Below, piece after piece: positions 50,847 through 60,887 of a stretch of DNA of 64,000 bases (position 1 is the stretch's first letter; every line of letters begins with the position of its first letter). The position numbers and the translations under genes are program-made. The notes beneath the pieces are model-generated. The model searched no databases, was not told the origin of the DNA, and saw only the letters and a list, made by a program, of their open reading frames with translations. Source of the DNA: Nitrosopumilus sp. (GTDB lineage Archaea; Thermoproteota; Nitrososphaeria; Nitrososphaerales; Nitrosopumilaceae); assembly GCF_025699125.1 (NCBI RefSeq), contig NZ_JAILWC010000003.1, forward strand, positions 186,001-250,000, in the 5' to 3' direction.

Positions 50847-52457
50847 ATGGCATCGATTCAACAAGGACCAAATGGACCTGTTCTAGTTCTAAAAGAAAGT
50901 GCACTACAACAGAAAGGTAAAGATGCACAACAAAACAATATTTCTGCAGCAAAATTAGTTGCAGAATTAGTAAAAAGTAGTCTTGGACCTCGTGGTCTAG
51001 ATAAAATGTTAGTTGATTCCTTAGGTGATGTTACTATTACAAATGATGGTGCTACCATCCTCAAAGAGATTGATGTTCAACATCCAGCAGCAAAAATGAT
51101 AGTTGAAATTTCTAAAACAGTAGATAATGAAGTAGGTGATGGTACAACTTCTTCAGTTGTATTTGCAGGTGCTTTATTGGCAAGAGCAGAGGATCTTCTC
51201 AAAAAAGATGTTCATTCATCAACTATTGTTGATGGTTTTCAGGCAGCTGCAGACAAAACTCTTGAAATTTATTCTGCACTGGCAAAAAAAGTACTACCTG
51301 ATGATAAAGACTCTCTTAGAAAAATCGCTACAACCAGCATGCAATCAAAATTAATCTCTGAAGACAGTGGAATATTATCAAAAATTGTAGTTGACGCAAT
51401 TCTCAGCATCGCTACAAAGAAAGGCGATGAATACTCAGTTGATCTTGAAAACATTAAAGTTGAAAAGAAGTCTGGTGGTTCAATTCAGGATACACAAGTT
51501 ATACAAGGAATTGTTTTGGATAAAGAAATTGTTCATAGCGGAATGCCAACAAAAATCGAGAATGCCCATATTGCATTAATTAATTCTGCATTAGAAATTG
51601 AAAAAACTGAAATGAGTTCTGAGATTAGAATTACAGACCCCACTCAAATGCAGATGTTCTTAGAAGAAGAAAATAGAATGATAAAATCCATGGTAGATAA
51701 ATTACATGATATTGGAGCAAATGTTTTGATTTGTCAAAAAGGCATTGATGATATTGCTCAACACTATCTTGCAAAATATGGAATCATGGCAGTTCGTCGC
51801 GTAAAAGAAAGTGATATGATTAAACTTTCAAAAGCTACAGGTGGAAGAGTAATTAGTAATCTTGATGATCTTTCAGAAAGTGATTTAGGTTCCGCAAAAT
51901 TGGCACATCAAAAAAAGGTGGAATCTGATAAATGGGTTTTCATTGAGGGTTGTAAACACCCACAATCTGTTACAATGTTAATTCGTGGAGGTTCTCAAAG
52001 AGTAATTGATGAAGTTGATCGTTCTATTCATGATGCGTTAATGGTAGTAAAAGATGTAATTCAAAAGCCTGAAATTGTTGCAGGTGGTGGTGCACCTGAA
52101 GCATACGCAGCATCATTGCTCAAAGATTGGGCTGATAATTTTGATGGCAAAGAACAACTAGCTATCAAGAAATATGCAGAGGCTCTAGAAGTAATACCAT
52201 TGACAATTGCTGAAAATGCAGGAATGGATCCAATTGATACTATGGCAAATCTACGAGCCAAACAAAATCAAGGTCGTAAATGGACTGGAATCGATGCTAG
52301 AAATACTCAGATTGCTGATATGATGGCAATTAATGTTATAGAACCCATTGCAGTCAAAGAGCAAATAATCAAATCTGCTACAGAAGCTGCTTGCATGATT
52401 CTTAGGATTGATGATGTTATTGCTACATCTGGTGCCCCCGGTGGCGGAATGCATTAA
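50847..52457 (+). CDS. Thermosome subunit (group II chaperonin)
   Basis: A 536-residue ATP-driven chaperonin subunit, homologous to eukaryotic CCT. Signatures: [20 protein letters not shown], the ATPase [15 protein letters not shown], and [13 protein letters not shown]. The C-terminal GAPGGGMH tail points into the chamber. The length is standard. A GTTAAAAAG element and GGGG tract precede the ATG by 30-45 bases. Confidence 0.96.
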   Translation: MASIQQGPNGPVLVLKESALQQKGKDAQQNNISAAKLVAELVKSSLGPRGLDKMLVDSLGDVTITNDGATILKEIDVQHPAAKMIVEISKTVDNEVGDGTTSSVVFAGALLARAEDLLKKDVHSSTIVDGFQAAADKTLEIYSALAKKVLPDDKDSLRKIATTSMQSKLISEDSGILSKIVVDAILSIATKKGDEYSVDLENIKVEKKSGGSIQDTQVIQGIVLDKEIVHSGMPTKIENAHIALINSALEIEKTEMSSEIRITDPTQMQMFLEEENRMIKSMVDKLHDIGANVLICQKGIDDIAQHYLAKYGIMAVRRVKESDMIKLSKATGGRVISNLDDLSESDLGSAKLAHQKKVESDKWVFIEGCKHPQSVTMLIRGGSQRVIDEVDRSIHDALMVVKDVIQKPEIVAGGGAPEAYAASLLKDWADNFDGKEQLAIKKYAEALEVIPLTIAENAGMDPIDTMANLRAKQNQGRKWTGIDARNTQIADMMAINVIEPIAVKEQIIKSATEAACMILRIDDVIATSGAPGGGMH

Positions 52458-52506
52458 ATCTGTAATTTAGTTAAAACTAAAAACTTCAAATTTTCTAAAG
52501 TTACTA

Positions 52507-53373
52507 TTGTATAAAATTGGCATAGATTTAGGCGGTACCAAAACCGAAGTAATTTTACTTGATGAAAATCTTCGTGCTTTAGAAAGAAAAAGAATCCCAA
52601 CACCACAAAATGATTATGAAGAAATAATCAATAACATCTCATCTTTGGTTTTGGAAGTATCAGAAAATATTTCTGATTTTTCTATTGGTATTTGTACGCC
52701 TGGCGCCATTTCTAAACAAACTGGGTTGATAAAAAACAGCAATACTCAATGCTTGATTGGGAACTCTCTAAAACAAGACCTAGAAAAAAAACTTGGGAAA
52801 AAAATTTCTATTGAAAACGATGCTAATTGTTTCACTATGGCAGAAGCTAAAATGGGTGCTGCTATGGATTATGGTTTAGTTTTTGGAGTAATCATGGGTA
52901 CTGGTGTTGGAGGCGGTATTGTGATTAATGGAAATCTTCATTCTGGTAGAACTAACATCGCTGGAGAGTGGGGACATCATATTTTACATCGTAATGGAAA
53001 TTCCTGTTATTGCGGAAAAGCTGGGTGTGTTGAAACTTACATCAGCGGCCCATCATTAGAAAAACAATGGAAAAAACAAACTGGTAAATCTATGTCTCTT
53101 CCTGAAATTCTTTCTAATATTGACAATAAGATTGGTCAGAAATGGAAAGATGAATTTCTTGAAAATTTTGGTTACGGCCTTGCTAATGTAATTGACATTT
53201 TAGATCCTGATGCAATTGTTTTAGGTGGTGGTTTGTCAAATATTGATTTTCTATACACTGAAGGAAAAAAATCGGTTTATGATAAAGTATTTTCAGATCT
53301 AGTTGATACTCCAATTTTGAAAAACAAATTAGGTGATTCTGCTGGCGTATATGGCGCAGCACTATTAACTTAG
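52507..53373 (+). CDS. ROK family sugar kinase
   Basis: A 288-residue sugar kinase: ATP-binding IGIDLGGTKTEVILLDE, sugar/phosphate site IENDANCFTMAEAKMGAA, GVIMGTGVGGGIVIN, and zinc motif GHHILHRNGNSCYCGKAGCV. Starts with TTG 52507. Probably phosphorylates glucose, fructose or N-acetyl-sugar; specificity cannot be set. Converges with the DUF2024 gene (4 bases of overlap). Confidence 0.9.
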   Translation: MYKIGIDLGGTKTEVILLDENLRALERKRIPTPQNDYEEIINNISSLVLEVSENISDFSIGICTPGAISKQTGLIKNSNTQCLIGNSLKQDLEKKLGKKISIENDANCFTMAEAKMGAAMDYGLVFGVIMGTGVGGGIVINGNLHSGRTNIAGEWGHHILHRNGNSCYCGKAGCVETYISGPSLEKQWKKQTGKSMSLPEILSNIDNKIGQKWKDEFLENFGYGLANVIDILDPDAIVLGGGLSNIDFLYTEGKKSVYDKVFSDLVDTPILKNKLGDSAGVYGAALLT

Positions 53374-53633
53374 TTTTCAGGACACCCGTCTATTCTTTGA
53401 ATAAAATAACCATTTGTCATTATCTCAATTTCCATATCTTCTGGAACTGACTGTGTATGACAAAATCTACATTCCTCTGTGCTTACTTTTGCTGTTTCTT
53501 CCCCAATTCCTTTTAGCCATTCTTTTGCAAAAGAAATCGCTTTTTCTATATCGCTTTCATCAGTAACGACATCAAAATGCATTGTATGACCATCTTTTGC
53601 CTTAACATATGTGTCAAAAACATGAAAATCCAT
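53370..53633 (-). CDS. DUF2024-type protein
   Basis: An 87-residue protein that matches the DUF2024 family: MDFHVFDTYVKAKDGHTMHF at the start, then DVVTDESDIEKAISFAKEWL and ECRFCHTQSVP. The length is normal. The Cys-x2-Cys-His cluster may bind metal. Function unknown. It is the last gene of a minus-strand run that includes guaA. Confidence 0.8.
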   Translation of the reverse strand: MDFHVFDTYVKAKDGHTMHFDVVTDESDIEKAISFAKEWLKGIGEETAKVSTEECRFCHTQSVPEDMEIEIMTNGYFIQRIDGCPEN

Positions 53634-53635
53634 GT

Positions 53636-54001
53636 TTATCCCAAATTTTGGGAATATTTATTTTTAATTTCTAAAATTTTATCTACAATTTTATTTACAT
53701 CTGCATCTAATTCTGTACTGATCAAAATTAATCCTGCTCCACCAACAGGAATTGTAATACGATAAATTTTTTCATACTTTGCTAATGCAAAAATTGGCTT
53801 GCCAATTTTATCTGATGTTTTTTTACGTGTAGACCAGCGATAAACTGCCTGAGATAAAGACATCTCAGTTTCTTCTCTTGTTAAATGACTTTTTAATCCC
53901 TGTCTCATTTTATCATAAAGTTCACCATAATCGTAAATCCCAACATATCTGATTTTTTTATCGCATTCTAAAACTTCATCACAAATTTTTTCATATTCCA
54001 A
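53636..54001 (-). CDS. Conserved hypothetical protein, Nitrososphaerota type
   Basis: A 121-residue protein starting with TTG (MEYEKICDEVLECDKKIRYV). It is alpha/beta with IYDYGELYDKMRQGLKSH, RETEMSLSQAVYRWSTRK-like basic residues and a hydrophobic strand pair YEKIYRITIPVGGAGLILIS. I have seen this pattern repeatedly in Nitrososphaerota genomes (possibly the family called DUF6659). Function is unknown; a sensor-like fold similar to roadblock proteins is conceivable. Gaps of 2 and 8 bases to neighbours suggest one transcript. Confidence 0.65.
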   Translation of the reverse strand: MEYEKICDEVLECDKKIRYVGIYDYGELYDKMRQGLKSHLTREETEMSLSQAVYRWSTRKKTSDKIGKPIFALAKYEKIYRITIPVGGAGLILISTELDADVNKIVDKILEIKNKYSQNLG

Positions 54002-54009
54002 AATTATCC

Positions 54010-55533
54010 CTACTGAGGCTCAATTGTTGCAGGCGGTTTACTTGAAATTGTGTATGTTACCCATGTAACATCTTCAATCTCATTTGTTATTCTATTACTC
54101 ATCTTCTCTAAAAGTCCATGTGGGAGTCGAGTCCAATCTGCCGTCATTGCATCTATTGAATCTACAACTCTAATCATTACAATATTTCCATATCTTCGTT
54201 CATCGCCAACTACACCAACTGCTCTATCATCGCCTACAGCTGCATAAGCTTGCCATACTTTATCATACAAATTAGCTTCTAGTAATTCGTCTTCAACAAT
54301 TCTACTAGCTATTTTTGCAATCATTAGTTTGGTTGGGGTTACCTCTCCGATTATTCTGACAGCTAGTCCTGGACCGGGAAATGGATGTCTCATGAAAAGC
54401 TTTTCTGGAACTTCAAGAATTTTTGCTATTTTTCTTACCTCATCTTTATACAGTTCCCTTAATGGTTCTAAAATTTCTAAATTAAGCCAATCTGGTAGTC
54501 CTCCTACATTGTGGTGAGATTTTATCACAGCTGCAGGACCTTTGGAGACTCCGCTCTCAATTACATCTGGATATAGTGTTCCTTGAGCCAGCCATTTGAA
54601 GGGACCATTTTTTTCTGCAAACTCTGTAAAAACATGAATGAATTCCTCACCCACAATCATTCTTTTCTTTTCAGGATCTTCTACACCTTTGAGTTTCCCA
54701 AGAAATTGATCAGCAGCATCAATTGAAGTAAAATTCACTTTGAAATTATCTTTAAACATCGCCTCAATTTCTTTTTCCTCATTTAATCGTAAGAGGCCAT
54801 TATTTACAAAAACACACTTTAGTCTATCTCCGATTGCTTTATGAATTAGTAGTGCCACTACTGTGGAATCTATCCCCCCACTAACTCCACAAAGTACATT
54901 TCCTTCAATTTTAGAAATTTTCTCTACTGCAGAATCAATAAAACCCTCCATAGTCCAATCTTGATTTGCACCACAAACTTTCAAAACAAAATTCTTGAGA
55001 ATTTCCGTACCTTGTTCTGTGTGTACTACTTCTGGATGAAATTGAATTCCATAAATTGATTTGTCTTCTGATGCAATTGCCGCAGCTTTTGCACCTTCTG
55101 TATGTCCAATAACTTGAAATCCAGGTGGAATTTGCTCAGCTTCATCCCCGTGACTCATCCATGCTCTAACTGATTCTCCAATCCCATTTAGAAGATCTTT
55201 GTCATTATCAATTGTAAGCAAAGATGAACCATATTCTTTGTTTGCTCTTTTTACTTTGCCGCCATACTTGTTAACAATCAATTGATGTCCATAACAAATT
55301 CCGAGTAACGGTAAATCCATTTCAAATATTTTATTTTCAGGAACTGGGGCATCTGAATTATAAACGCTTGATGGTCCTCCAGAAAAAATTATTCCTTTTG
55401 GATTAAGTTTCTGTAATTCTTCAAAACTAATATCATAAGGTACAAGTTCTGCATAAACTGAAAATTCTCTTATTCTTCTGCAAATCAAATGGCTATACTG
55501 TGACCCGAAATCTAAAACTACTATTTTGTCCAT
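54010..55533 (-). CDS. guaA: GMP synthase (glutamine-hydrolysing)
   Basis: A 507-residue single-chain enzyme converting XMP to GMP. Glutaminase domain: VLDFGSQYSHLI, catalytic Cys in LGICYGHQL, His-Glu in QFHPEVVHT. ATP-pyrophosphatase domain: VLCGVSGGIDSTVVALLI. C-terminal dimerisation domain ends WVTYTISSKPPATIEPQ. ATG 55533 (MDKIVVLDFG) is chosen over ATG 55557 because homology begins there and the upstream stop lies at 55538. One chain is the bacterial/eukaryotic form; many euryarchaea split it in two. Confidence 0.95.
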   Translation of the reverse strand: MDKIVVLDFGSQYSHLICRRIREFSVYAELVPYDISFEELQKLNPKGIIFSGGPSSVYNSDAPVPENKIFEMDLPLLGICYGHQLIVNKYGGKVKRANKEYGSSLLTIDNDKDLLNGIGESVRAWMSHGDEAEQIPPGFQVIGHTEGAKAAAIASEDKSIYGIQFHPEVVHTEQGTEILKNFVLKVCGANQDWTMEGFIDSAVEKISKIEGNVLCGVSGGIDSTVVALLIHKAIGDRLKCVFVNNGLLRLNEEKEIEAMFKDNFKVNFTSIDAADQFLGKLKGVEDPEKKRMIVGEEFIHVFTEFAEKNGPFKWLAQGTLYPDVIESGVSKGPAAVIKSHHNVGGLPDWLNLEILEPLRELYKDEVRKIAKILEVPEKLFMRHPFPGPGLAVRIIGEVTPTKLMIAKIASRIVEDELLEANLYDKVWQAYAAVGDDRAVGVVGDERRYGNIVMIRVVDSIDAMTADWTRLPHGLLEKMSNRITNEIEDVTWVTYTISSKPPATIEPQ

Positions 55534-55537
55534 ATTA

Positions 55538-56113
55538 TCACTTTTTGATATTTTCAAGCATTCTAGTTAATGACCATCCTGCTGTGTTAATTAATTCGTT
55601 GACTCTTTCTTTTTGTCTGTAGTTTTTAATTATGATTTCTCTAATGTCTGATCCGTTTTTGTTAATTATGTAATCAATAATTGATTCCTTTTGGATTTTT
55701 CCGTTCTCTGCTTCTTGGAAATCTTTCTTTTTCATTTCACCAATAATTCTGTCTAAAAAGAATGATTTGAAGGGTGGTGTGTCTGCATTTATCATAATTT
55801 CATTGTCTAAAACTATGGATAATTGCTCTGGTGTTACATATGCATTAGCAATTATCTTGCCATCATTGACTCTTTTAATTGGAATTGAATTTTTCACTGG
55901 TTTTTCAATAATTTCTGGTTTGGTATGGATCTCTGGCTCTTTTTTCATTTCTAATTGAGAGGCTTTTGTAAAACTAGAATCTTTTAAGAATAAATCTAAA
56001 ACAGTGATGTTTTTTTCTAACATTTCAATGGATTCTTGATGTTTGTCTATTTGTTCTACCAAACTTTCTTTCAAAGCAACAATTTCCTTTACCTGCTCTT
56101 CAGAAAATTTCAT
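55538..56113 (-). CDS. Hypothetical protein with N-terminal coiled coil
   Basis: A 191-residue protein: residues 1-45 form a coiled coil (KEIVALKESLVEQIDKHQES), a variable Lys/Pro/Glu linker follows, and a folded C-terminal domain (DGKIIANAYVTPEQLSIVLD ... NTAGWSLTRMLENI-type residues). It is probably conserved in the phylum, function unknown. It lies directly upstream of guaA with 4 bases between, so the two are coupled. Confidence 0.6.
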   Translation of the reverse strand: MKFSEEQVKEIVALKESLVEQIDKHQESIEMLEKNITVLDLFLKDSSFTKASQLEMKKEPEIHTKPEIIEKPVKNSIPIKRVNDGKIIANAYVTPEQLSIVLDNEIMINADTPPFKSFFLDRIIGEMKKKDFQEAENGKIQKESIIDYIINKNGSDIREIIIKNYRQKERVNELINTAGWSLTRMLENIKK

Positions 56114-56148
56114 AATTTGGTTAATGTGGGATGGGTATTAAATGCATT

Positions 56149-56883
56149 CTAGGTAATTATAATATCCAGTTCTTTGTATGATATTTTTTGAAATCCCTTA
56201 ATTGATTTTGACGTGGTAAATAATTCTGACTTTGTAATAGTTGATAACCATTCTAAAAGATTTTCCCCTTTTTTTAATTTCATTAATTTTGTTTCTCTAT
56301 CTATTTTTTTTGTATTTGAAAATTTACCGATTTTTTTTCCAAAATCCATTCCAAACAAAATTATTTTTTTTGCCCCATAGTGATTTGCAAGAAATACTCC
56401 TCTATCCCCATCAGTAAATCCACCAAAATTTTGTATTTTACTAATGGGTTTTGATTGTGTTGTTCCAATACAATTTTTAAATTTTTTTGCTAATGCTAAC
56501 TTTTCAATATTATCACCATGCGCATGAACAACAAAAATGGCTTGTGTTTTTGCAATTTTTTTTAACGTGTCTTCATCGCCATCCAAATCTGTAACTATGA
56601 TGTTTGGCATGATCCCATTTTTTACAAGTGGTTCAAGTGAACTATCTGCAGCAATTTTAATTGATTTTTTGTATCTTTTTAATACTGGAATGGCCGTTAA
56701 TAACGAAGGGCCTGAACCAATAACAAAAACTGTTTTTCCTTCAATTAGGCGGATAATTTTCTGATTTACGTTTGATTCTTTTAAAATTGAGTTTAACAGA
56801 ATAGCTGATTCTTTATCCTTTTTTTCACTATAATTGAATTCTTTTAAAATATCTGCATATCTCTTTTTCCAACCTAATTCCAT
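56149..56883 (-). CDS. mptE: 6-hydroxymethylpterin diphosphokinase (MptE, DUF115)
   Basis: A 244-residue archaeal enzyme activating 6-hydroxymethyl-7,8-dihydropterin with ATP for folate or methanopterin synthesis. Motifs: TVFVIGSGPSLLTAI, IKIAADSSLEPLVKNGIMPN, IVTDLDGDEDTL, FVVHAHGDN and GGFTDGDRGVFLA. Start ATG 56883 or 56886 (MELGWKKRY is the family start). The start codon abuts that of folP on the opposite strand, so the two pathway genes are back to back with no gap. Confidence 0.87.
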   Translation of the reverse strand: MELGWKKRYADILKEFNYSEKKDKESAILLNSILKESNVNQKIIRLIEGKTVFVIGSGPSLLTAIPVLKRYKKSIKIAADSSLEPLVKNGIMPNIIVTDLDGDEDTLKKIAKTQAIFVVHAHGDNIEKLALAKKFKNCIGTTQSKPISKIQNFGGFTDGDRGVFLANHYGAKKIILFGMDFGKKIGKFSNTKKIDRETKLMKLKKGENLLEWLSTITKSELFTTSKSIKGFQKISYKELDIIIT

Positions 56884-56886
56884 CAT

Positions 56887-57786
56887 ATGACTCAAATTGC
56901 ATTAGATTTGATAAACCATGTGGCAAAACTTGCAAATGTAGGCGTAGGTGGAAAAAACCCTGTTCGAATAATGGGAATTCTAAATACAAGTCATGAATCA
57001 TTCTACAAAAAATCCATCCATACAAGTACGATTAAAATAAAAAATTACATAAAAGAGATGGAAAATACAGGCGCTGATTTTATCGATGTTGGCGGAATGT
57101 CTACTGCGCCATATCTACCTACTATGATTTCTGAGAAAACAGAATCAAAAAGAGTTCTTTCTGCAATTAAAATTATTCAAAATGCATCCAATCTGCCAAT
57201 CTCAGTTGATACATGTAGGGCCAAAGTTGCAAAAGATGCTTTGGAAAATGGTGTTGAAATAATCAATGACATTTCAGGATTAAAATATGATGATGAAATG
57301 AAAAAAGTAGTATCAAAGTTTTCACCATCTCTAATTTTATGTGCATATGACTCTAAAACTGTTTTAGGAAATCCCATCACTTCAACTAAAAAACTTCTTA
57401 GAGAAAGTTTGAAAATAGCCAAAAGTTCTCATATTTCATCTGAAAAAATTGTATTGGATCCTGCTATTGGATTTTTTAGAAAAACAGGGCAAGGTCAATT
57501 TTTTACCAAAATTAAGTCAGATTGGGTAGAGCGAGATCTATCAATAATTCAAAACTTGAATTTGATAAAACAAAGTTTTCCAATTTTGATCTCAGTTTCA
57601 AACAAATCTTTTCTGGGGAGAATTTTGGGAAAAGAAAATCCTGCTGATCGGTTATTTGGATCCATTGCAGCAGAGACAATCTCTGTTGTTAATGGAGCCG
57701 ATGTTATCCGTACGCACAATGTGCAGGCAACTAAAGATGCAATAACTATTGCATCTAAACTGTCAAAACAACACAAAGGCTTATAA
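56887..57786 (+). CDS. folP: Dihydropteroate synthase
   Basis: A 299-residue TIM-barrel enzyme condensing activated pterin with an aromatic amine (p-aminobenzoate type). Motifs: RIMGILNTSHESFYKKS, GADFIDVGGMSTAP, ISVDTCRAKVAKDALENGVE with IINDISG, LDPAIGFFRKTG and the C-terminal DVIRTHNVQATKDAI. The usual second-strand NVTPDSF is here NTSHESF, the archaeal variant. It is divergent from mptE, the preceding step in the pathway. Confidence 0.9.
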   Translation: MTQIALDLINHVAKLANVGVGGKNPVRIMGILNTSHESFYKKSIHTSTIKIKNYIKEMENTGADFIDVGGMSTAPYLPTMISEKTESKRVLSAIKIIQNASNLPISVDTCRAKVAKDALENGVEIINDISGLKYDDEMKKVVSKFSPSLILCAYDSKTVLGNPITSTKKLLRESLKIAKSSHISSEKIVLDPAIGFFRKTGQGQFFTKIKSDWVERDLSIIQNLNLIKQSFPILISVSNKSFLGRILGKENPADRLFGSIAAETISVVNGADVIRTHNVQATKDAITIASKLSKQHKGL

Positions 57787-57816
57787 TCAATATTTAACTT
57801 TCTTAACAAGGTTTCA

Positions 57817-59247
57817 TTGGAATTTAAAGAAGGATTAACTTTTGACGATGTTCTTCTTGTACCCAAATATTCAGATATTACAAGCAGAAGTCAGACCGAT
57901 CTAACAACAAAATTATCTCGAAATATATCAATTAACATTCCTTTTGTAAGTGCAAATATGGATACTGTTACAGAATCTTCCATGGCTGTAACCATGGCTC
58001 GTGCTGGCGGTATTGGAATAATTCACAGATTTTTGACCATCAAAGAGCAAGCACATGAGGTTCTCAAAGTAAAACGTTCAGGAAGCATAATGATAGAAAA
58101 TCCATATTCTATCACTTTAAACAAGTCTGTTCAAGATGCTATAGATTACGCACATGATATGGAAATATCTGGTCTTTTAGTAGTTGATTCAAATTCTAAA
58201 TTAATAGGAATAATAACAGAGAGAGATTTACTTTTTGCTGATCCAAAACTTCGCATTGAAGATGTTATGACAAAAGATGTCATTACTGCAAAATTTGGGG
58301 TTTCTCTTGATGAATCTAAAGAAATTTTGCATAAACACAGAATTGAAAAATTACCAATAGTTGATGACTCTGGAATGATAAAGGGATTGATTACAAGTAA
58401 AGATATTACAAACAATGCTGATTTTCCAAATGCATCAAAAGATAAGAAAGGGCGTCCACTAGTTGGTGCCGCAGTTGGCGTAAAAGGTGACTTTTTAGAA
58501 AGAAGTGAATCTCTTTTAGAGGCAGGTGCAGATGTACTTGTTGTTGATATTGCACATGGTCATAGCGAAAACGCCTTGAGTACAATTCGTAATATCAAAA
58601 AAGCATTTCCTGACTGTGAACTGATTGCAGGAAACATTGCAACTGCTCAAGGTGCTGAAGATTTGATTAAAGCAGGTGTTGACGCAGTTAAAGTTGGTGT
58701 TGGCTCTGGATCAATTTGTATTACTAGAGTGATTACTGGTTCTGGCGTTCCGCAATTAACAGCAGTGATGGATTGTGCAAAAATTGGCAAGGATTATGGC
58801 ATTCCTATAATTTCTGATGGTGGTACTAGAACTTCTGGTGATGCGACAAAAGCATTAGCTTCTGGAGCTTCGTCTGTAATGGTAGGCAGTATGCTTGGAG
58901 GAACTGATGAATCTCCTGGTACAGTTTTGACTAAAAATGGAAAACGCTTCAAGGTTTATCGTGGAATGGCTTCTTTAGCTGCTTCAATTGGTAGAAAATC
59001 CAAAGAAACAGGCTCAATTTCCCTTGATGATGATCTTAATGATTATGTTGCAGAAGGGGTTGAAGCAATGGTTCCTTACAAGGGAACTGTTACTGATATT
59101 CTCAAGCAACTAACTGGTGGGGTACGCTCTGGATTGAGTTATTGTGGTGCTCATACAATCACACAAATGCAAGAAAATGCAGAATTTATCAAAATGTCAA
59201 GAGCCGGATTTGCAGAAAGTCAGCCTCATGATGTTTCTTTGATGTAA
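57817..59247 (+). CDS. guaB: IMP dehydrogenase
   Basis: A 476-residue enzyme oxidising IMP to XMP, the step before GuaA. TIM barrel with catalytic Cys loop [26 protein letters not shown] elements [18 protein letters not shown] and YRGMASLAA, and a central CBS pair ([38 protein letters not shown]) that may sense nucleotides. Starts with TTG 57817 ([20 protein letters not shown]). Confidence 0.96.
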   Translation: MEFKEGLTFDDVLLVPKYSDITSRSQTDLTTKLSRNISINIPFVSANMDTVTESSMAVTMARAGGIGIIHRFLTIKEQAHEVLKVKRSGSIMIENPYSITLNKSVQDAIDYAHDMEISGLLVVDSNSKLIGIITERDLLFADPKLRIEDVMTKDVITAKFGVSLDESKEILHKHRIEKLPIVDDSGMIKGLITSKDITNNADFPNASKDKKGRPLVGAAVGVKGDFLERSESLLEAGADVLVVDIAHGHSENALSTIRNIKKAFPDCELIAGNIATAQGAEDLIKAGVDAVKVGVGSGSICITRVITGSGVPQLTAVMDCAKIGKDYGIPIISDGGTRTSGDATKALASGASSVMVGSMLGGTDESPGTVLTKNGKRFKVYRGMASLAASIGRKSKETGSISLDDDLNDYVAEGVEAMVPYKGTVTDILKQLTGGVRSGLSYCGAHTITQMQENAEFIKMSRAGFAESQPHDVSLM

Positions 59248-59292
59248 AAAACATCTAAAAATCCTTAAGTTCATAATTGTTACACAAAATTC

Positions 59293-59394
59293 ATGAAACT
59301 AGAATTACATCAAAGAGAAATTGATTCACTTGGAGATGAAAATATCGAATTAAAACTAAAAGTAAAAACAGAAGAATTAGAGAGAAAAGAATGA
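59293..59394 (+). CDS. Small 33-residue charged helical protein
   Basis: MKLELHQREIDSLGDENIEL and a Lys/Glu-rich end. Its stop overlaps the ATG of the next gene as ATGA, which is typical of coupled real genes here. It looks like a single amphipathic helix. It could be a short leader or regulatory peptide for the secreted protein gene downstream. Confidence 0.45.
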   Translation: MKLELHQREIDSLGDENIELKLKVKTEELERKE

Positions 59395-60359
59395 AACCTG
59401 TTGCTATTTTTCCATCAATTCTAGTAATGATAATTGTATGTTCAACGCTAACACCCATTTCTGCTTTATCTGGAAGCTCAACTGAATATGGTTCACTAAA
59501 CATAGATCAAGATTCAGTTTCTATTTCTGAAATCACTCCTACAATAATTCAAATTTCGGGAACTGTACTTGATTATAGTTCAGGCCAGATGATATTAATT
59601 GAAATTATGAAACCTGATAATACTTTAGTTGTCCTGAAAACTCAAGCAGACAACAAAGGAATTTTTTCTACTCCTATAATTTTGGATTCTAATTGGATTG
59701 TAGGAAATTATCAACTCTTAGCAACTCATCTTAATAACGACATTGGCTCTGCATCATTTTCTATTACTTCTGTTTCTACTCAGAACATTCCAGTATTTTC
59801 AAACATAGGAAGTTTAGAGATTGATACTGAAGAAATCACCATCACCGGTAATGAGAAATCTACCGTTGAGGTAAACGGTAATATCGAGAATTATCAAAGA
59901 GGAGAACCAATAACCTTAAAGATTATTCATCCAGACGGATTAATTTCTGATGTAATAATTACTGGAAAATCTAATGGTGATTTTACAGCTCATATCACCG
60001 TTGAAGAGAATTGGAAATCTGGAAGTTTCAGTATTCTTGCATCTTATAATGAAAAGGATTTTGGCAAAGTAGATTTTCAATTAAATAAAATTCAAATTCC
60101 AACATATTTCAAGAATGTTGCTGCCTGGTGGTCTGATGGTTTAATTGAAGACTTTGAATTTGTAGATGGAATAGAATATTTGATTGCTGAGGGAATTATT
60201 GAGATTCCAAATCTATCTCAAAATTCTAGTTCTAAAAATATAATTCCAGATTGGGTTCGTCAAAATATTGGATGGTGGTCAAATGGTCTTACATCTGATA
60301 CTGAACTAGTTAATTCAATACAATATATGGTAGAAAAAGGAATAATCCAAGTAAATTAG
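59391..60359 (+). CDS. Secreted protein with two diverged Trp-rich C-terminal modules
   Basis: A 322-residue protein with a signal peptide (MKPVAIFPSILVMIIVCSTL ... ISALS), two similar Ig-like or beta-sandwich domains (about 35-115 and 125-225; IQISGTVLDYSSGQMILIEI resembles VEVNGNIENYQRGEPITLKI) and two Trp-rich modules (IPTYFKNVAAWWSDG; IPDWVRQNIGWWSNG). Modules here are clearly diverged, unlike the identical pairs in the first 4 kb. It probably lies on the cell surface. Confidence 0.78.
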   Translation: MKPVAIFPSILVMIIVCSTLTPISALSGSSTEYGSLNIDQDSVSISEITPTIIQISGTVLDYSSGQMILIEIMKPDNTLVVLKTQADNKGIFSTPIILDSNWIVGNYQLLATHLNNDIGSASFSITSVSTQNIPVFSNIGSLEIDTEEITITGNEKSTVEVNGNIENYQRGEPITLKIIHPDGLISDVIITGKSNGDFTAHITVEENWKSGSFSILASYNEKDFGKVDFQLNKIQIPTYFKNVAAWWSDGLIEDFEFVDGIEYLIAEGIIEIPNLSQNSSSKNIIPDWVRQNIGWWSNGLTSDTELVNSIQYMVEKGIIQVN

Positions 60360-60419
60360 ATTTAGTCTCAAATTTTTGATGTAGATAATTTTTTAAGCAG
60401 TATCCTAAACAATTCAAAC

Positions 60420-60887
60420 ATGTTGTCCAAAAGAACTATCATTGGTTTGGTAATTGGAAGTGTAATTATCGCTATTGGTGGATACTCTTTGATTTTACAT
60501 ATTGGAACAATCACAATCAATGAAAATTATGTTGTAGAAGTTGGCGATTCTACATTTTATACCATACCTGCACCTGCGCATACACAACAAACTATGACCA
60601 TTACTGGTGATTCTTTTGATATGAAACTTGAAAGTCCTGGAGATGGATTGCAAATTCCTAACACTTCATACAAAAAGGAAGTGAGTTTGAATTGGACTCA
60701 TCTGATAGACGGTGAAACAAAAATCCACATTCAAAATACTGGTAATACTGAATTGACAATTACTGGAGTTTTAGTTAGAACTTCTGATCCAATATGGTTC
60801 ACTTTTGATCTTATGGTTATTACTTCTGGTATGGTGATCATTGGATTTAGTATGGGTTTTACTCTAAGAAAACCTAAGGGATTTTAG
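60420..60887 (+). CDS. Membrane protein with extracytoplasmic beta domain
   Basis: A 155-residue protein with one membrane segment at each end (RTIIGLVIGSVIIAIGGYSL; FDLMVITSGMVIIGFSMGF) and a beta-rich domain of about 90 residues between them, likely outside the membrane. The start is TTG/ATG near 60420 (MLSKRT). No family recognised. The 3' end overlaps pheA on the other strand by 4 bases. Confidence 0.65.
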   Translation: MLSKRTIIGLVIGSVIIAIGGYSLILHIGTITINENYVVEVGDSTFYTIPAPAHTQQTMTITGDSFDMKLESPGDGLQIPNTSYKKEVSLNWTHLIDGETKIHIQNTGNTELTITGVLVRTSDPIWFTFDLMVITSGMVIIGFSMGFTLRKPKGF

